A stretch of 64,000 nucleotides of DNA, taken from positions 1 through 64,000 of the forward strand of contig JAEWYO010000023.1 of the NCBI GenBank assembly GCA_023395595.1, read 5' to 3'. Position 1 is the first letter of the stretch; each line of letters opens with the position of its first letter. This document shows positions 17,122-25,215 of this stretch, piece after piece. A program made the translations under genes and the position numbers. The notes beneath the pieces are model-generated. The model searched no databases and was not told where the DNA came from. It saw nothing but the letters and a program-made list of their open reading frames with translations. The DNA is from Bacillota bacterium. Its GTDB lineage: Bacteria; Bacillota; Clostridia; Christensenellales; CAG-138.

Positions 17122-18603
17122 GTGGAAAAGAAGGATTCGGGAATCATCCTTTCCATTAAAGATGTAAGCAAATCGTTCCCCGGCGTGAAGGCGCTGGACA
17201 ACGTTTCGATCGAGATTGCGCGCGGCATTGTGCACGGAATCGTCGGCGAAAACGGCGCGGGAAAATCCACGCTGATGAAGATTCTCTCCGGTGTCTACAC
17301 AAAGGACACCGGCACGATTGTCTTCGACGGGGAAACGATTGAACATACGACACCGATTGAATCACTCAACCGAGGACTGAGCATCATCTATCAGGAGTTC
17401 AACCTCGTGAATACCATGAGCGTGGGCGAGAATATCTTTCTCGGACGCTTTGCGCAGATGCACGGCATGCGCGGCACGCACGCAGAGGCGAGAAAACTCC
17501 TCGACAGCATCGGCTGCTCCATCGACACGCGAACGCTGGTTGGTGATCTTTCCGCTGCCGAAAAGCAGATGGTCGAAATCACCAAAGCACTCTCGTTTCA
17601 GAGCAAGCTGATCATCATGGACGAGCCCAGCAGTTCACTCACCAGTGACGAGCTCAAGCAGCTCTTTTCAATCATTGGGGATTTGAAGGCGCGCGGCGTG
17701 TCCATCATCTACATCAGCCACAAGCTGGATGAAATTTTTGAGCTTTGCGATATCGTAACCGTCATGCGAGACGGGCACGTAATCGACACAAAGCCGGTCG
17801 GCGAGCTGACCCGCGCGGATATGATCACGAAGATGGTCGGCCGCTCGATTGAGCACGAGTATCCGGAGCGCCCGCGTTGCGCAGGTGAGACGCTGATGGA
17901 AGTGCGCTCTATCAACACCCACAAATTGCACGACATCTCTTTCGACCTCAAACGCGGCGAAATCCTCGGTCTCGTGGGTCTCGTTGGCGCGGGGCGCACG
18001 GAGATTGTCCGCGCGATTTGCGGCGCAGACAAGGCAAAAGGGCACCATGTCACCATCGACGGCAAGCCGGTCAAGATCAAAAAGCCGGCGGATGCAAAGA
18101 AGCTCGGCATCGGGCTCGTACCGGAGGATCGCAAGCTGCAAGGGCTTGTGCTGCGCTTCTCGGTGCAGAGCAATATCGTCATGGCGAGCCTCGACAACAT
18201 GACCAAGTTCGGCTTTGTCGATTCCTCGCGGGAAAAAGGCATTGCCGAGCGGCAGATCAGCAACCTCGGCGTAAAAACCCCGTCCGCGCAGACGACGGTG
18301 GTCAGCCTCTCCGGCGGCAACCAGCAAAAGTGTGTCGTCGGTAGATGGTTGGAGATCAACCCGCAGATTCTCATCATGGACGAACCCACGCGCGGCATCG
18401 ACGTCGGCGCGAAGTATGAAATCTATGTGCTGATGAAGCAGGTTGTGGAAAACGGCGGATCGATCATCATGATCTCCTCCGAATTGCCGGAAGTGCTGAA
18501 TATGAGCAACCGTGTCCTGACCATCTGCGAAGGCCGCATCACCGGGGAATTCAACCCTGAGACGGTGTCCGCGCAGACGATCATGGACAGCGCGATCGGT
18601 TGA
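17122..18603 (+). CDS. Sugar ABC transporter ATP-binding protein (RbsA/MglA type)
   Basis: A 493-residue double ATPase. The first half has Walker A GENGAGKST, a signature-like DLSAAEKQMVEI, and Walker B LIIMDEPSSSLT. The second half has the degenerate Walker A GLVGAGRTEI, signature LSGGNQQKCVVGRWL and Walker B ILIMDEPTRGIDVGAKYEIY. This is the normal layout of CUT2 transporters, which use one tandem ATPase with an asymmetric second site. The start is GTG at 17122 behind GAAAGGGGAAA. Permease genes follow immediately. It energises uptake of the locus substrate. Confidence 0.95.
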   Translation: MEKKDSGIILSIKDVSKSFPGVKALDNVSIEIARGIVHGIVGENGAGKSTLMKILSGVYTKDTGTIVFDGETIEHTTPIESLNRGLSIIYQEFNLVNTMSVGENIFLGRFAQMHGMRGTHAEARKLLDSIGCSIDTRTLVGDLSAAEKQMVEITKALSFQSKLIIMDEPSSSLTSDELKQLFSIIGDLKARGVSIIYISHKLDEIFELCDIVTVMRDGHVIDTKPVGELTRADMITKMVGRSIEHEYPERPRCAGETLMEVRSINTHKLHDISFDLKRGEILGLVGLVGAGRTEIVRAICGADKAKGHHVTIDGKPVKIKKPADAKKLGIGLVPEDRKLQGLVLRFSVQSNIVMASLDNMTKFGFVDSSREKGIAERQISNLGVKTPSAQTTVVSLSGGNQQKCVVGRWLEINPQILIMDEPTRGIDVGAKYEIYVLMKQVVENGGSIIMISSELPEVLNMSNRVLTICEGRITGEFNPETVSAQTIMDSAIG

Positions 18604-18617
18604 CGGGAGGAAACGGT

Positions 18618-19580
18618 ATGACAAAACGATTCAACCTCAAGCAGTTTTTGCTGAACTATCTGGTCCTCGTCGCGATTGTGCTGCTGGTGATCATCACCAT
18701 CATCGTGGAGCCGAAGTTCCTCTCTGGCGAGAACCTGACCAACATCATGCGCCAGTTTGGCCCGCTGAGCTTTGTGTCTCTTGGCATGACGTTCGTCATC
18801 ATCGGCGGGTTCATAGACCTTTCGGTTGCGGGCATCATCTCGCTCGTCGCGGTGGTGACCGTTTCGCTGATCGATCCGCTCGGACAGATTCCGGCGCTGA
18901 TCATCGGCATTGGCCTTGGCGCATTCCTGGGCTTTCTCAACAGCATGGTTCTCATCTCCGCCGGCGCACTGACACAGGCAGAGGCTCTGTTCATCACCTA
19001 CGGCATGAGCGCGGTCTATAGCGCGGTTGCGCTGATTTATACCGACGGCGCGACGCAGCATATGAGCTGGCTTACGGGCAACCAGAGCGTGTTCAGCGCG
19101 ATTGGCTCCGGTACGGTCGGCATCCTGTCGGTTTCGTTCTTGATCTTCCTTGTTTCGCTCGGAGCGCTGTGGGTATTTCACAACAAGACCTACAACGGCA
19201 GAGCGATCAGCTATACCGGCGGAAACAAGGTTGCGGCGGAGCTCTCCGGCATTCCGATCAAGCGCAGCGTAATCTTGATCTATACGATCTGCGGGCTGAT
19301 GTCCGCCATCGGTGCGGTGGTGCTCTTTTCCCGCATCACGACCGCGGCTCCGATCATCGGCAAAGGCTACGAAACAAACGCGATTCTCTCCGTCGTCGTC
19401 GGCGGTACGACACTCAAAGGTGGCAAGGGCAGTGTGCTCAGAACCGTTCTGGGCGTGCTGCTGATCACGCTGATGTCAAACTGCATGAACCTGCTGGGCG
19501 TTTCGCCTTACATGCAGGTTGTGCTCAAGGGTGCGATTCTGGTTGTTGCCATCTGGCTCGACAACCGGAAAGAACTGTAA
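18618..19580 (+). CDS. Sugar ABC transporter permease 1 (CUT2)
   Basis: A 320-residue membrane protein of the RbsC family with about eight to ten hydrophobic helices and the cytoplasmic coupling segment AISYTGGNKVAAELSGIPIKRSV. The ATG at 18618 with GGGAGG eight bases upstream is preferred over a TTG at 18600 that overlaps the ATPase stop. Together with the next gene it forms a heterodimeric channel. Confidence 0.94.
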   Translation: MTKRFNLKQFLLNYLVLVAIVLLVIITIIVEPKFLSGENLTNIMRQFGPLSFVSLGMTFVIIGGFIDLSVAGIISLVAVVTVSLIDPLGQIPALIIGIGLGAFLGFLNSMVLISAGALTQAEALFITYGMSAVYSAVALIYTDGATQHMSWLTGNQSVFSAIGSGTVGILSVSFLIFLVSLGALWVFHNKTYNGRAISYTGGNKVAAELSGIPIKRSVILIYTICGLMSAIGAVVLFSRITTAAPIIGKGYETNAILSVVVGGTTLKGGKGSVLRTVLGVLLITLMSNCMNLLGVSPYMQVVLKGAILVVAIWLDNRKEL

Positions 19581-19592
19581 GGGGGTAACGGT

Positions 19593-20567
19593 ATGCAATC
19601 AACTTTCGCGGCATTCGGGAAACGCTCGCTGCGTGCTCTTACCCGGCAAAAGGCGGTCATCGCGATTCTTGCGATGCTGATTCTGATGTTGTTCTTCAAG
19701 ACCAACTTCTACACGAGCTATAACCTGCTCAACGTCCTCAAGGACGCGGCGGTCAACGAGATCATCGCCTTTGGTGTGACGCTGACGGTCATCGCGGCGG
19801 GCTGCGACCTATCCGTCGGCGGCGTGATGTGCCTGAGCGGCATCGTTTCGATTCAGCTGATCAACGGCGGTATGGATATGGGGCTTGCAATCCTGATCGC
19901 GATCCTCTGCGGCGCGCTGGTCGGGTTTGTCAACGGATTCCTCGTGGTGCAGCAGAAGACGGAACCGTTTATCATCACGCTCGGCACAGGCATGCTCATC
20001 AAGGGCATCAACCAGCAAATCACCGACGCGCACCCGGTCTCCTGCACGAACATGGAGTTCATGAAGATCGCCAACGGCAAAGTCGGCGGTGTGATACCGA
20101 ACCTTGCGCTGTATATGATCGTCATCGGGCTGCTGGTGTATGCGCTCTTGCGGTATACAAGCTATGGCAGAAACCTCTATGCCCTCGGCGGAGATTATGA
20201 CGTTGCCAAGTATTCCGGCATCAATGTTGTGTCCACCAAGTGGACGGCGTTCATCCTCAGCGGGGCATTGGCTGCGGTTGCGGGTGTGCTGCTCAGCAGC
20301 AAGCTCAACACGGGCTCAAGCATTTACGGTGACGACACGGCGCTGATGGTCAACTGCGGCGTTGTGGTTGGCGGAACGAGCTTCGCTGGCGGTGTCGGCG
20401 GCATCTTGCAGAGCTTTATCGGATTGATGGTGCTGCAGTTGTTGACCAACTGTATGAATATGCTCGGCATAGCGCCGTATCTACAGCAGGTTTGCCAGGG
20501 CGTTGTCATTGTTGCAATCATCTGGCTGGACTGCTTTGGCAGAAAACGCAAGCGCGAGGATGTCTGA
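19593..20567 (+). CDS. Sugar ABC transporter permease 2 (CUT2)
   Basis: A 324-residue RbsC-type permease paralogous to the preceding one, with the motif GCDLSVGGVMCLSGIV in the membrane core and the coupling segment LYALGGDYDVAKYSGINVVSTKWTAF. Two separate permease genes occur in CUT2 systems such as those for rhamnose, autoinducer-2 and galactofuranose, unlike the single permease of ribose or galactose systems. A GC-rich hairpin closes the operon. Confidence 0.94.
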   Translation: MQSTFAAFGKRSLRALTRQKAVIAILAMLILMLFFKTNFYTSYNLLNVLKDAAVNEIIAFGVTLTVIAAGCDLSVGGVMCLSGIVSIQLINGGMDMGLAILIAILCGALVGFVNGFLVVQQKTEPFIITLGTGMLIKGINQQITDAHPVSCTNMEFMKIANGKVGGVIPNLALYMIVIGLLVYALLRYTSYGRNLYALGGDYDVAKYSGINVVSTKWTAFILSGALAAVAGVLLSSKLNTGSSIYGDDTALMVNCGVVVGGTSFAGGVGGILQSFIGLMVLQLLTNCMNMLGIAPYLQQVCQGVVIVAIIWLDCFGRKRKREDV

Positions 20568-20606
20568 TTCCTGCGCTTCTTCCTCACCCGAATCGATTCC
20601 CGAACA

Positions 20607-20639
20607 GCAACGCCGCCGTGTTTCTCCCGGCGGCGTTGC
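20607..20639 (+). terminator. Hairpin at the end of the transporter operon
   Basis: A perfect 12-bp stem (GCAACGCCGCCG with its complement, 9-base loop) without a T run on either strand. It may end or protect the transcript, but it is not a classical intrinsic terminator. Confidence 0.55.
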
Positions 20640-20684
20640 CATAACAATCCATGCGAAAAAATGTGAAAATATAACTTGATAAAA

Positions 20685-20698
20685 CGGTTCGCGAACCG
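20685..20698. promoter_or_regulatory. 14-bp perfect palindrome before the EFR1 gene
   Basis: CGGTTCGCGAACCG is fully palindromic and lies where the -35 box would be relative to TATACT at 20710-20715. The recognisable TTGATA is at 20676, 28 bp from the -10 and so too far for an ordinary promoter. An activator or repressor site is likely. Confidence 0.5.
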
Positions 20699-20807
20699 CC
20701 GCGCTGTGGTATACTCATTGGTATCGGGCTCAATTGCAAACGAAGGTTTGAACACCCGGTAACATTGCGCGTTTGGACAGAACGGGCGGACAGAAAGGCA
20801 TCGAGCC

Positions 20808-21557
20808 ATGATCTATTACTTCTCCGGCACAGGAAATTCCAAATGGATTGCACAGCAGCTTGCCAGGCGAACGGGCGACGAGGCGCAGAACCTTGCTGAC
20901 CTGCTCAAAGACGGCTCTGTGAGCGTTTTTGCTGGGATGGATCAGACCATCGGTATTGTGTTTCCCGTCTATGCTTGGGGTGCGCCGCTGATTGTCGAGC
21001 GCTTTTGCCAGAGCATCACGCTCGCTCCCGGCGCATATGCTTATGCCGTCTGCTCTTGCGGGGACGAGGCGGGCAAGAGTATGAAGCGCTTGCACAAATC
21101 GTATGCCTATCAGAGCGCATGGTCGATCGCCATGCCGAACAACTACATCGTCGGCTATGATGTGGACAGCCCCGCGTTGGAAGAGAAAAAGATTCGCATT
21201 GCGCGCGAGAGAATCGATTCTATCGCGCAGGCGGTACTTTCGCATACAAACGTATACGACGTGCATGAAGGTTCGAGCGCGGACCTGAAAACCGCGTTGA
21301 TTCGCCCGATGTTCAACACATTTGCCCGCGCGACAAAGCAGTTTTCCGCGGACGATGGTTGTAACGCATGCGGCCTATGCGCGCGCATTTGTCCGATTGG
21401 GGCAATCGAGATGGAAAACGCCAAACCGGCGTGGGTGCGCAAACACTGCACGCAGTGCATGGGTTGTATCAACCGCTGCCCGCAGCGCGCGATTCAATAT
21501 GGCGCGAGCACAGCAAAACGCGGGCGCTATTCTTTCCCGTTCGCGCAGAATGACTAG
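20808..21557 (+). CDS. EFR1 family flavodoxin/ferredoxin (ferrodoxin)
   Basis: A 249-residue fusion of an N-terminal flavodoxin-like domain (MIYYFSGTGNSKWIA, the FMN-phosphate loop) and a C-terminal 2x[4Fe-4S] ferredoxin with CNACGLCARICP and CTQCMGCINRCP. This layout is the EFR1 (ferrodoxin) family common in Clostridia, which moves electrons between low-potential partners. It is monocistronic, with a palindrome over its promoter. It could supply electrons to the radical-SAM activase upstream, but that is only suggested by position. Confidence 0.9.
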   Translation: MIYYFSGTGNSKWIAQQLARRTGDEAQNLADLLKDGSVSVFAGMDQTIGIVFPVYAWGAPLIVERFCQSITLAPGAYAYAVCSCGDEAGKSMKRLHKSYAYQSAWSIAMPNNYIVGYDVDSPALEEKKIRIARERIDSIAQAVLSHTNVYDVHEGSSADLKTALIRPMFNTFARATKQFSADDGCNACGLCARICPIGAIEMENAKPAWVRKHCTQCMGCINRCPQRAIQYGASTAKRGRYSFPFAQND

Positions 21558-21919
21558 GAAATCAGGCTAAGTTCTTCTTTTTTTCGTAAAATTGTGATGC
21601 TGTAAGATGCAAAACAAGGCGAAAGAGAGCCGCTACATTTTATTTTTCAATACGGACTAGATTTACTTATACGGATTCATTCTGAATCGTTCGCACAAAT
21701 ACCTGTAATCAGGCGGAATTTCGCCGAGAGGCGTCTCTTTTTTTCACTCTAATCTGGCTCGTTTTCGAGAGCCAGAAAACGAAGATCGTTACATAATCAT
21801 TTCTAACTGTGTTCTTTTTCTTGCGCATGCATATCACAGCGGATATAATGAATGCAGTTAGCATAAACTTACAATTGTCCAGAAACAGAAGCATGAAACT
21901 CACGGAACAGGAGAATAGA
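21558..21919. other. Non-coding interval
   Basis: AT-rich stretch between the EFR1 gene and the c-di-GMP region. It holds a 7-bp hairpin (CTGGCTC/GAGCCAG, 21754-21776 region), a short GAGA/TCTC hairpin followed by seven Ts near 21728-21745, and the promoter at 21821. I see no gene. Confidence 0.5.
21821..21849 (+). promoter_or_regulatory. Promoter of the hypothetical gene at 21920
   Basis: TTGCGC, 17-bp spacer, TATAAT, about 70 bases before the start codon. Confidence 0.6.
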
Positions 21920-22558
21920 ATGGACGCAATACACGCAACCGCGAACGACTGGCAATCCCTGATTTCGAAGCTCAATGGCGTTTATGCCTCACATGTTGTG
22001 TTTTCCGAGACACAAGAGCCCATTGAGATTCACGTTCTTGCGAGCAACCGGCGCAATGTGAAGTCCATTGTTCGTGATGTGCAATCTGCGGTTTCTGCGC
22101 GCTATGGAATCGATGTGGATTATCACATCATCAGTGTAGCGCAGGTCTCTTCCAGCATCATCTCCGGCATGGGATTTCGGTTGATCTATTCGGGAATCAG
22201 CATGCGCTCCTCCGGCAAAGAGGTGGAGGTTTCGGTCATTCTTGCGCGCGAAGAAGAGCGCTTTACGGGAACCGCCGTCGGCAGCGCGATTCCGTTTTCG
22301 CGGATGCGCTGCATCGCGCAGGCGACACTGGAAGCGGTGAAGGCCTGCACCGGCGGGGCAGCGTTTTTTGAACTGGCGAATGTCGAGGTGATTCAATCCA
22401 ACGCGCGCGCCATCGTGGTGTCGCAGGTGTACTGCCTGCCGGAGAACACGCCGCTGATTGGTTGTGTGTATGCCGAGCCGGATCAGGACGCGGCCGTTGC
22501 GCAGAGTGTTCTGGACGCGATCAACCGCAAACTCGAACTCTATACGCAAGACGCGTAA
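21920..22558 (+). CDS. Conserved-looking hypothetical protein, cytoplasmic
   Basis: A 212-residue protein that I do not recognise. It has no signal peptide or membrane helix. Residues about 15-75 (ASHVVFSETQEPIEIHVLASNRRNVKSIVRDVQSAV...YGIDVDYHIISVAQV) look like an alternating beta-alpha domain, and two further beta-rich stretches follow (SGKEVEVSVILAREEE, GCVYAEPDQD). The ATG at 21920 with AACAGGAG upstream is preferred over a start 111 bases earlier, because the intervening sequence overlaps the -10 box at 21844. It is followed by the small ORF and the HD-GYP gene, so it may belong to the signalling module. Confidence 0.6.
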   Translation: MDAIHATANDWQSLISKLNGVYASHVVFSETQEPIEIHVLASNRRNVKSIVRDVQSAVSARYGIDVDYHIISVAQVSSSIISGMGFRLIYSGISMRSSGKEVEVSVILAREEERFTGTAVGSAIPFSRMRCIAQATLEAVKACTGGAAFFELANVEVIQSNARAIVVSQVYCLPENTPLIGCVYAEPDQDAAVAQSVLDAINRKLELYTQDA

Positions 22559-22637
22559 TCGTTTACAAGGCGGCGCATGATGCGTCTGCTCAAGAAAGTG
22601 TTATTTGAAAAGTTAACAGGTCCGGCAATAGCGTAGC

Positions 22638-22693
22638 GGATATAGCCTGTTCGATTAGCGAAGAACAGAGTCCATCAAAAGGAGGCTATATCC
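22638..22693 (+). promoter_or_regulatory. RNA hairpin masking a ribosome binding site
   Basis: GGATATAGCCT (22638-22648) pairs perfectly with AGGCTATATCC (22683-22693). The right arm overlaps the AAAAGGAGG ribosome binding site of the small ORF at 22696. A second hairpin, CTGTTC/GAACAG (22647-22652 with 22663-22668), is nested inside and competes for two bases of the outer stem. This is the form of a translational switch or thermosensor, not of a terminator. Confidence 0.6.
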
Positions 22694-22695
22694 AC

Positions 22696-22773
22696 ATGAA
22701 GAAAATCCTCATGGCGCTCGCATCTCTGGCTGCTTTGGTTTTGGCAAGCGGCGCGTACTTCTACGTCAGATAA
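22696..22773 (+). CDS. Small ORF, 25 residues, single hydrophobic helix
   Basis: Starts MKKILMALASLAALVLASG and ends YFYVR. It has two lysines, one hydrophobic helix and a short aromatic tail, so it looks like a tiny membrane peptide or a signal-peptide-like leader. The ribosome binding site AAAAGGAGG lies 10 bases upstream and is the strongest in the region, which is the main reason to believe the ORF is translated. It lies between the hypothetical protein and the HD-GYP gene on the same strand. A leader peptide or a small regulator of the adjacent membrane phosphodiesterase are both possible; function unknown. Confidence 0.5.
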   Translation: MKKILMALASLAALVLASGAYFYVR

Positions 22774-22862
22774 GACCAGTTGAACGCTGAGCAACAACTC
22801 TGGATTTCGCCGGGCCTGTTAATCCTTTTTTTGCATACTGTCGTCAAGAGGGTCTCAAAGCA

Positions 22863-24185
22863 ATGAAGAAGCAAAAGCTCTATATGACGTTGATCAGCCT
22901 TTGCGGGGTTGCGGTGCTGGGAATGGGAATTTACCAGTCTGCGCCTCTGCTTGCAGATCCGAACACTCGGCTGGATACGCTTTTCTATTGCCTCGTGATG
23001 ATCGCGCTATTGACGATGTGCCACATGCTGCCAATCTACATCACTGCCGACAAGACGATGGAGATCAGCTTTGTGCCTGTGGTGGCGTGCATCGTGACAA
23101 AAGGCGTTGCGCTCTCTATCGTGCTGTATGCCGTCTCTTCACTACTTGTGTTTCTACAAGATCCGCAGACCAAAAAGTACTTTTCCCCTTGGCGTCGCGC
23201 GCCTTGGAAAGAACTCTTTAACGTCTCCAATGTTCTGGTTGCAAACTGGATCGGCGGGTTGGTCTACAATCTGGTTGTCCCGGCAACAGGCAGCGCTGTG
23301 CTGTCCTGGAGTGTGCTGTTTGGCGCGGTCGCGTTTTCGTTTATCGCGATTCTCGGCAACCTCGTGTTCTTCATCCTCTATTTCCAGCTCAGTGAACAGG
23401 GACGCTTCTTCGCGCTGCTGCGCGATAATATTGGCGGCATTCTACCAAACATTCTCGCGACGATCCCGTTGGGTTTGGTCATCGGATTTATCCTGACGCA
23501 ATCCAATGCGTATATCTGGCTGCTGCTCTTCATGGGACCGCTGATGCTTGCGCGGTATTCCTTTAAGGTGTATCTCGACAGCCATACGATTCTTCTTCGA
23601 ACCATCGCCTCCCTCGTGGAAGCGATTGAAGCAAAAGACCCGTATACGCACGGGCATTCCCAGCGTGTGGCATACCTAAGCAGCGAAATCTGCAAAGCGA
23701 TGGGCTGCAACCGCGCGTTTACCGATCAGGTCATGATGGCGGCGCTGCTGCACGACACAGGCAAGATTGGCGTCGAGGACGCGGTGCTTCGCAAACCCGG
23801 CCCGCTCACCCCGGACGAGTACGCCGCAATCATGCAGCATCCGGTGATTGGTCGGAGAATCATTGAGAGTATCAACCTACCACAGGTGGTGAATGATGCG
23901 GTGCTGTTCCATCACCGCCGATATGACGGAACAGGCTATCCCTCGCAAGGGCCTGCCGCAGGGCAGCTTCCGCTAAGTGCGGCAATTCTCGCCGTTGCAG
24001 ACACATATGACGCGATCATCTCGGATCGCCCGTATCGCGTGGGGCTGACGAAAGCACGCGCTAGAGAAATTCTGGAGGAGGTAGCGGGCACGCAACTCGA
24101 CCCGAAGGTCGTTCGGGTGTTTCTCAACATTGAGCCGCGCCTGCGTCCTGAGGACGCGGAGAAGCTCCTGCTCTACACCGTATGA
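22863..24185 (+). CDS. Membrane HD-GYP domain phosphodiesterase
   Basis: A 440-residue protein. Residues about 5-235 form six to eight hydrophobic helices (a membrane sensor module), and residues about 250-430 form an HD-GYP domain. The catalytic doublet is His297-Asp298 in LLHDTGKIG, after HGHSQRVAYLSSE, and the GYP loop appears as HHRRYDGTGYPSQ near residue 355. HD-GYP enzymes hydrolyse cyclic-di-GMP to pGpG or GMP. The 3' end overlaps the DUF5317 gene by 4 bases (ATGA), so the two are translationally coupled. A diguanylate cyclase is encoded downstream, so both halves of c-di-GMP turnover are present here. Confidence 0.92.
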   Translation: MKKQKLYMTLISLCGVAVLGMGIYQSAPLLADPNTRLDTLFYCLVMIALLTMCHMLPIYITADKTMEISFVPVVACIVTKGVALSIVLYAVSSLLVFLQDPQTKKYFSPWRRAPWKELFNVSNVLVANWIGGLVYNLVVPATGSAVLSWSVLFGAVAFSFIAILGNLVFFILYFQLSEQGRFFALLRDNIGGILPNILATIPLGLVIGFILTQSNAYIWLLLFMGPLMLARYSFKVYLDSHTILLRTIASLVEAIEAKDPYTHGHSQRVAYLSSEICKAMGCNRAFTDQVMMAALLHDTGKIGVEDAVLRKPGPLTPDEYAAIMQHPVIGRRIIESINLPQVVNDAVLFHHRRYDGTGYPSQGPAAGQLPLSAAILAVADTYDAIISDRPYRVGLTKARAREILEEVAGTQLDPKVVRVFLNIEPRLRPEDAEKLLLYTV

Positions 24186-24778
24186 TGCTTTTATTGTTTG
24201 CGGCACTCGGAATCATTGCCGGCCTCGTCAGCGGCGGTTCGCTGCGCGGGTTCGGGCGCTATACGCTTTCCGGCGTGCTGCTGCCCGTTGTGGCCTATTT
24301 ACTCAAAGCGGGTGCGGCGCGGCTGCTCGTTCCGCAGACGGGTGCGGTGCTCGTTTGCCTCGTGCAATACAGCTTGCTGTTTGTCTTTCTGCTGTGCAAT
24401 CATCGGCGGCCGGTTTGGCCGCTGTTTGCGTTTGCAGGCACTTTGATGAACTTTTTTGTGATCGTGCTCAATGGCGGCTGCATGCCGGTTTCCGCCTCCT
24501 TGCTCGGCGGCGCGAGTGAGCGGCTCTCGCAGCTTGCGCAGGGGCGCATCTATGCCTACTGTCTCGCGGATGCTTCCACACGGCTGCCCTTCTTGGGTGA
24601 TGTGATTCGCCTTGGCGCACCGGGGATGCCGCTTGGGTATGCGAGCATTGGCGATGTCGTGCTTTGTCTAGGTGTCGGTATTCTGTTCTGGCAGATGATG
24701 CGTGCGGGAAAGTGGCAGGCTTCGAGCGGGACAAAACCGCAAAACAAGCCCGAAAACACATTCAAAATTCGTTCATAA
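24182..24778 (+). CDS. DUF5317 family membrane protein
   Basis: A 198-residue protein with about five hydrophobic helices; the family signature GIIAGLVSGGSLRGFGRYTL is near the N-terminus, and GGCMPVS and LGAPGMPLGYASIGDVVLCLGV lie towards the end. DUF5317 proteins are found in Clostridia next to HD-domain membrane proteins; their role is not known to me. Its start overlaps the HD-GYP stop by 4 bases, which suggests a membrane complex between the two. A terminator follows at 24913. Confidence 0.8.
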   Translation: MMLLLFAALGIIAGLVSGGSLRGFGRYTLSGVLLPVVAYLLKAGAARLLVPQTGAVLVCLVQYSLLFVFLLCNHRRPVWPLFAFAGTLMNFFVIVLNGGCMPVSASLLGGASERLSQLAQGRIYAYCLADASTRLPFLGDVIRLGAPGMPLGYASIGDVVLCLGVGILFWQMMRAGKWQASSGTKPQNKPENTFKIRS

Positions 24779-25215
24779 ATTCGCAATATACGGTTTGGTC
24801 GTTTGATTAGCCATACCCTGCGTGGTAATACCAAATCTCTGTCGGTCTGTACGTATTGCAAAAACCGTCTTGAACAGGCAGAAAAATGGCAAGGGACGAA
24901 AAGCGCCCAAGGAAAGCAGCATATCGCTGCTTTTTTGATCAAAACGACATACCACACAGGGTAGGATAAGTTTTCGATGCTTTGGTCGCTTTTTGTTCTG
25001 CCAAAACCAGAAAATTTGCGTAGCGAACGGGAACGATTTCTCCGTTTTTGACATATGTTTCAAATTGAAACGCGGTTCGGTGCAAAATTTAGTTCGTTCA
25101 GCTTGTATTTGCGGCAAGGTTGTGTACAATGGACGGAGTATCACGAATATTACGATGAAACGAAATGGTACACGATTCAAACGAACTGCTCTAGTGAAGG
25201 CTCAAGGAGAGAAAC
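24779..25215. other. Non-coding interval before the GGDEF gene
   Basis: Contains the intrinsic terminator at 24913-24936, the inverted repeat GTTTCAAATTGAAAC around 25057-25071, and a possible promoter TTGTAT, 16 bp, TACAAT at 25103-25130. No gene recognised. Confidence 0.5.
24913..24936 (+). terminator. Intrinsic terminator of the HD-GYP/DUF5317 operon
   Basis: 8-bp stem AAAGCAGC with GCTGCTTT, 5-base loop, then more Ts (six in all). Confidence 0.82.

Larger units (their letters stand above)
22559..22862. other. Interval with a structured leader and a 25-codon ORF
   Basis: Between the hypothetical gene and the HD-GYP gene. It contains the RBS-masking hairpin (22638-22693) and the small ORF (22696-22773), described separately. 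The rest shows no recognisable feature. Confidence 0.6.

Noticed and set aside
15906..17270. 454-codon minus-strand ORF over the sugar-binding lipoprotein
   Set aside because: The plus strand encodes a lipoprotein with a clear lipobox and sugar-binding domain.
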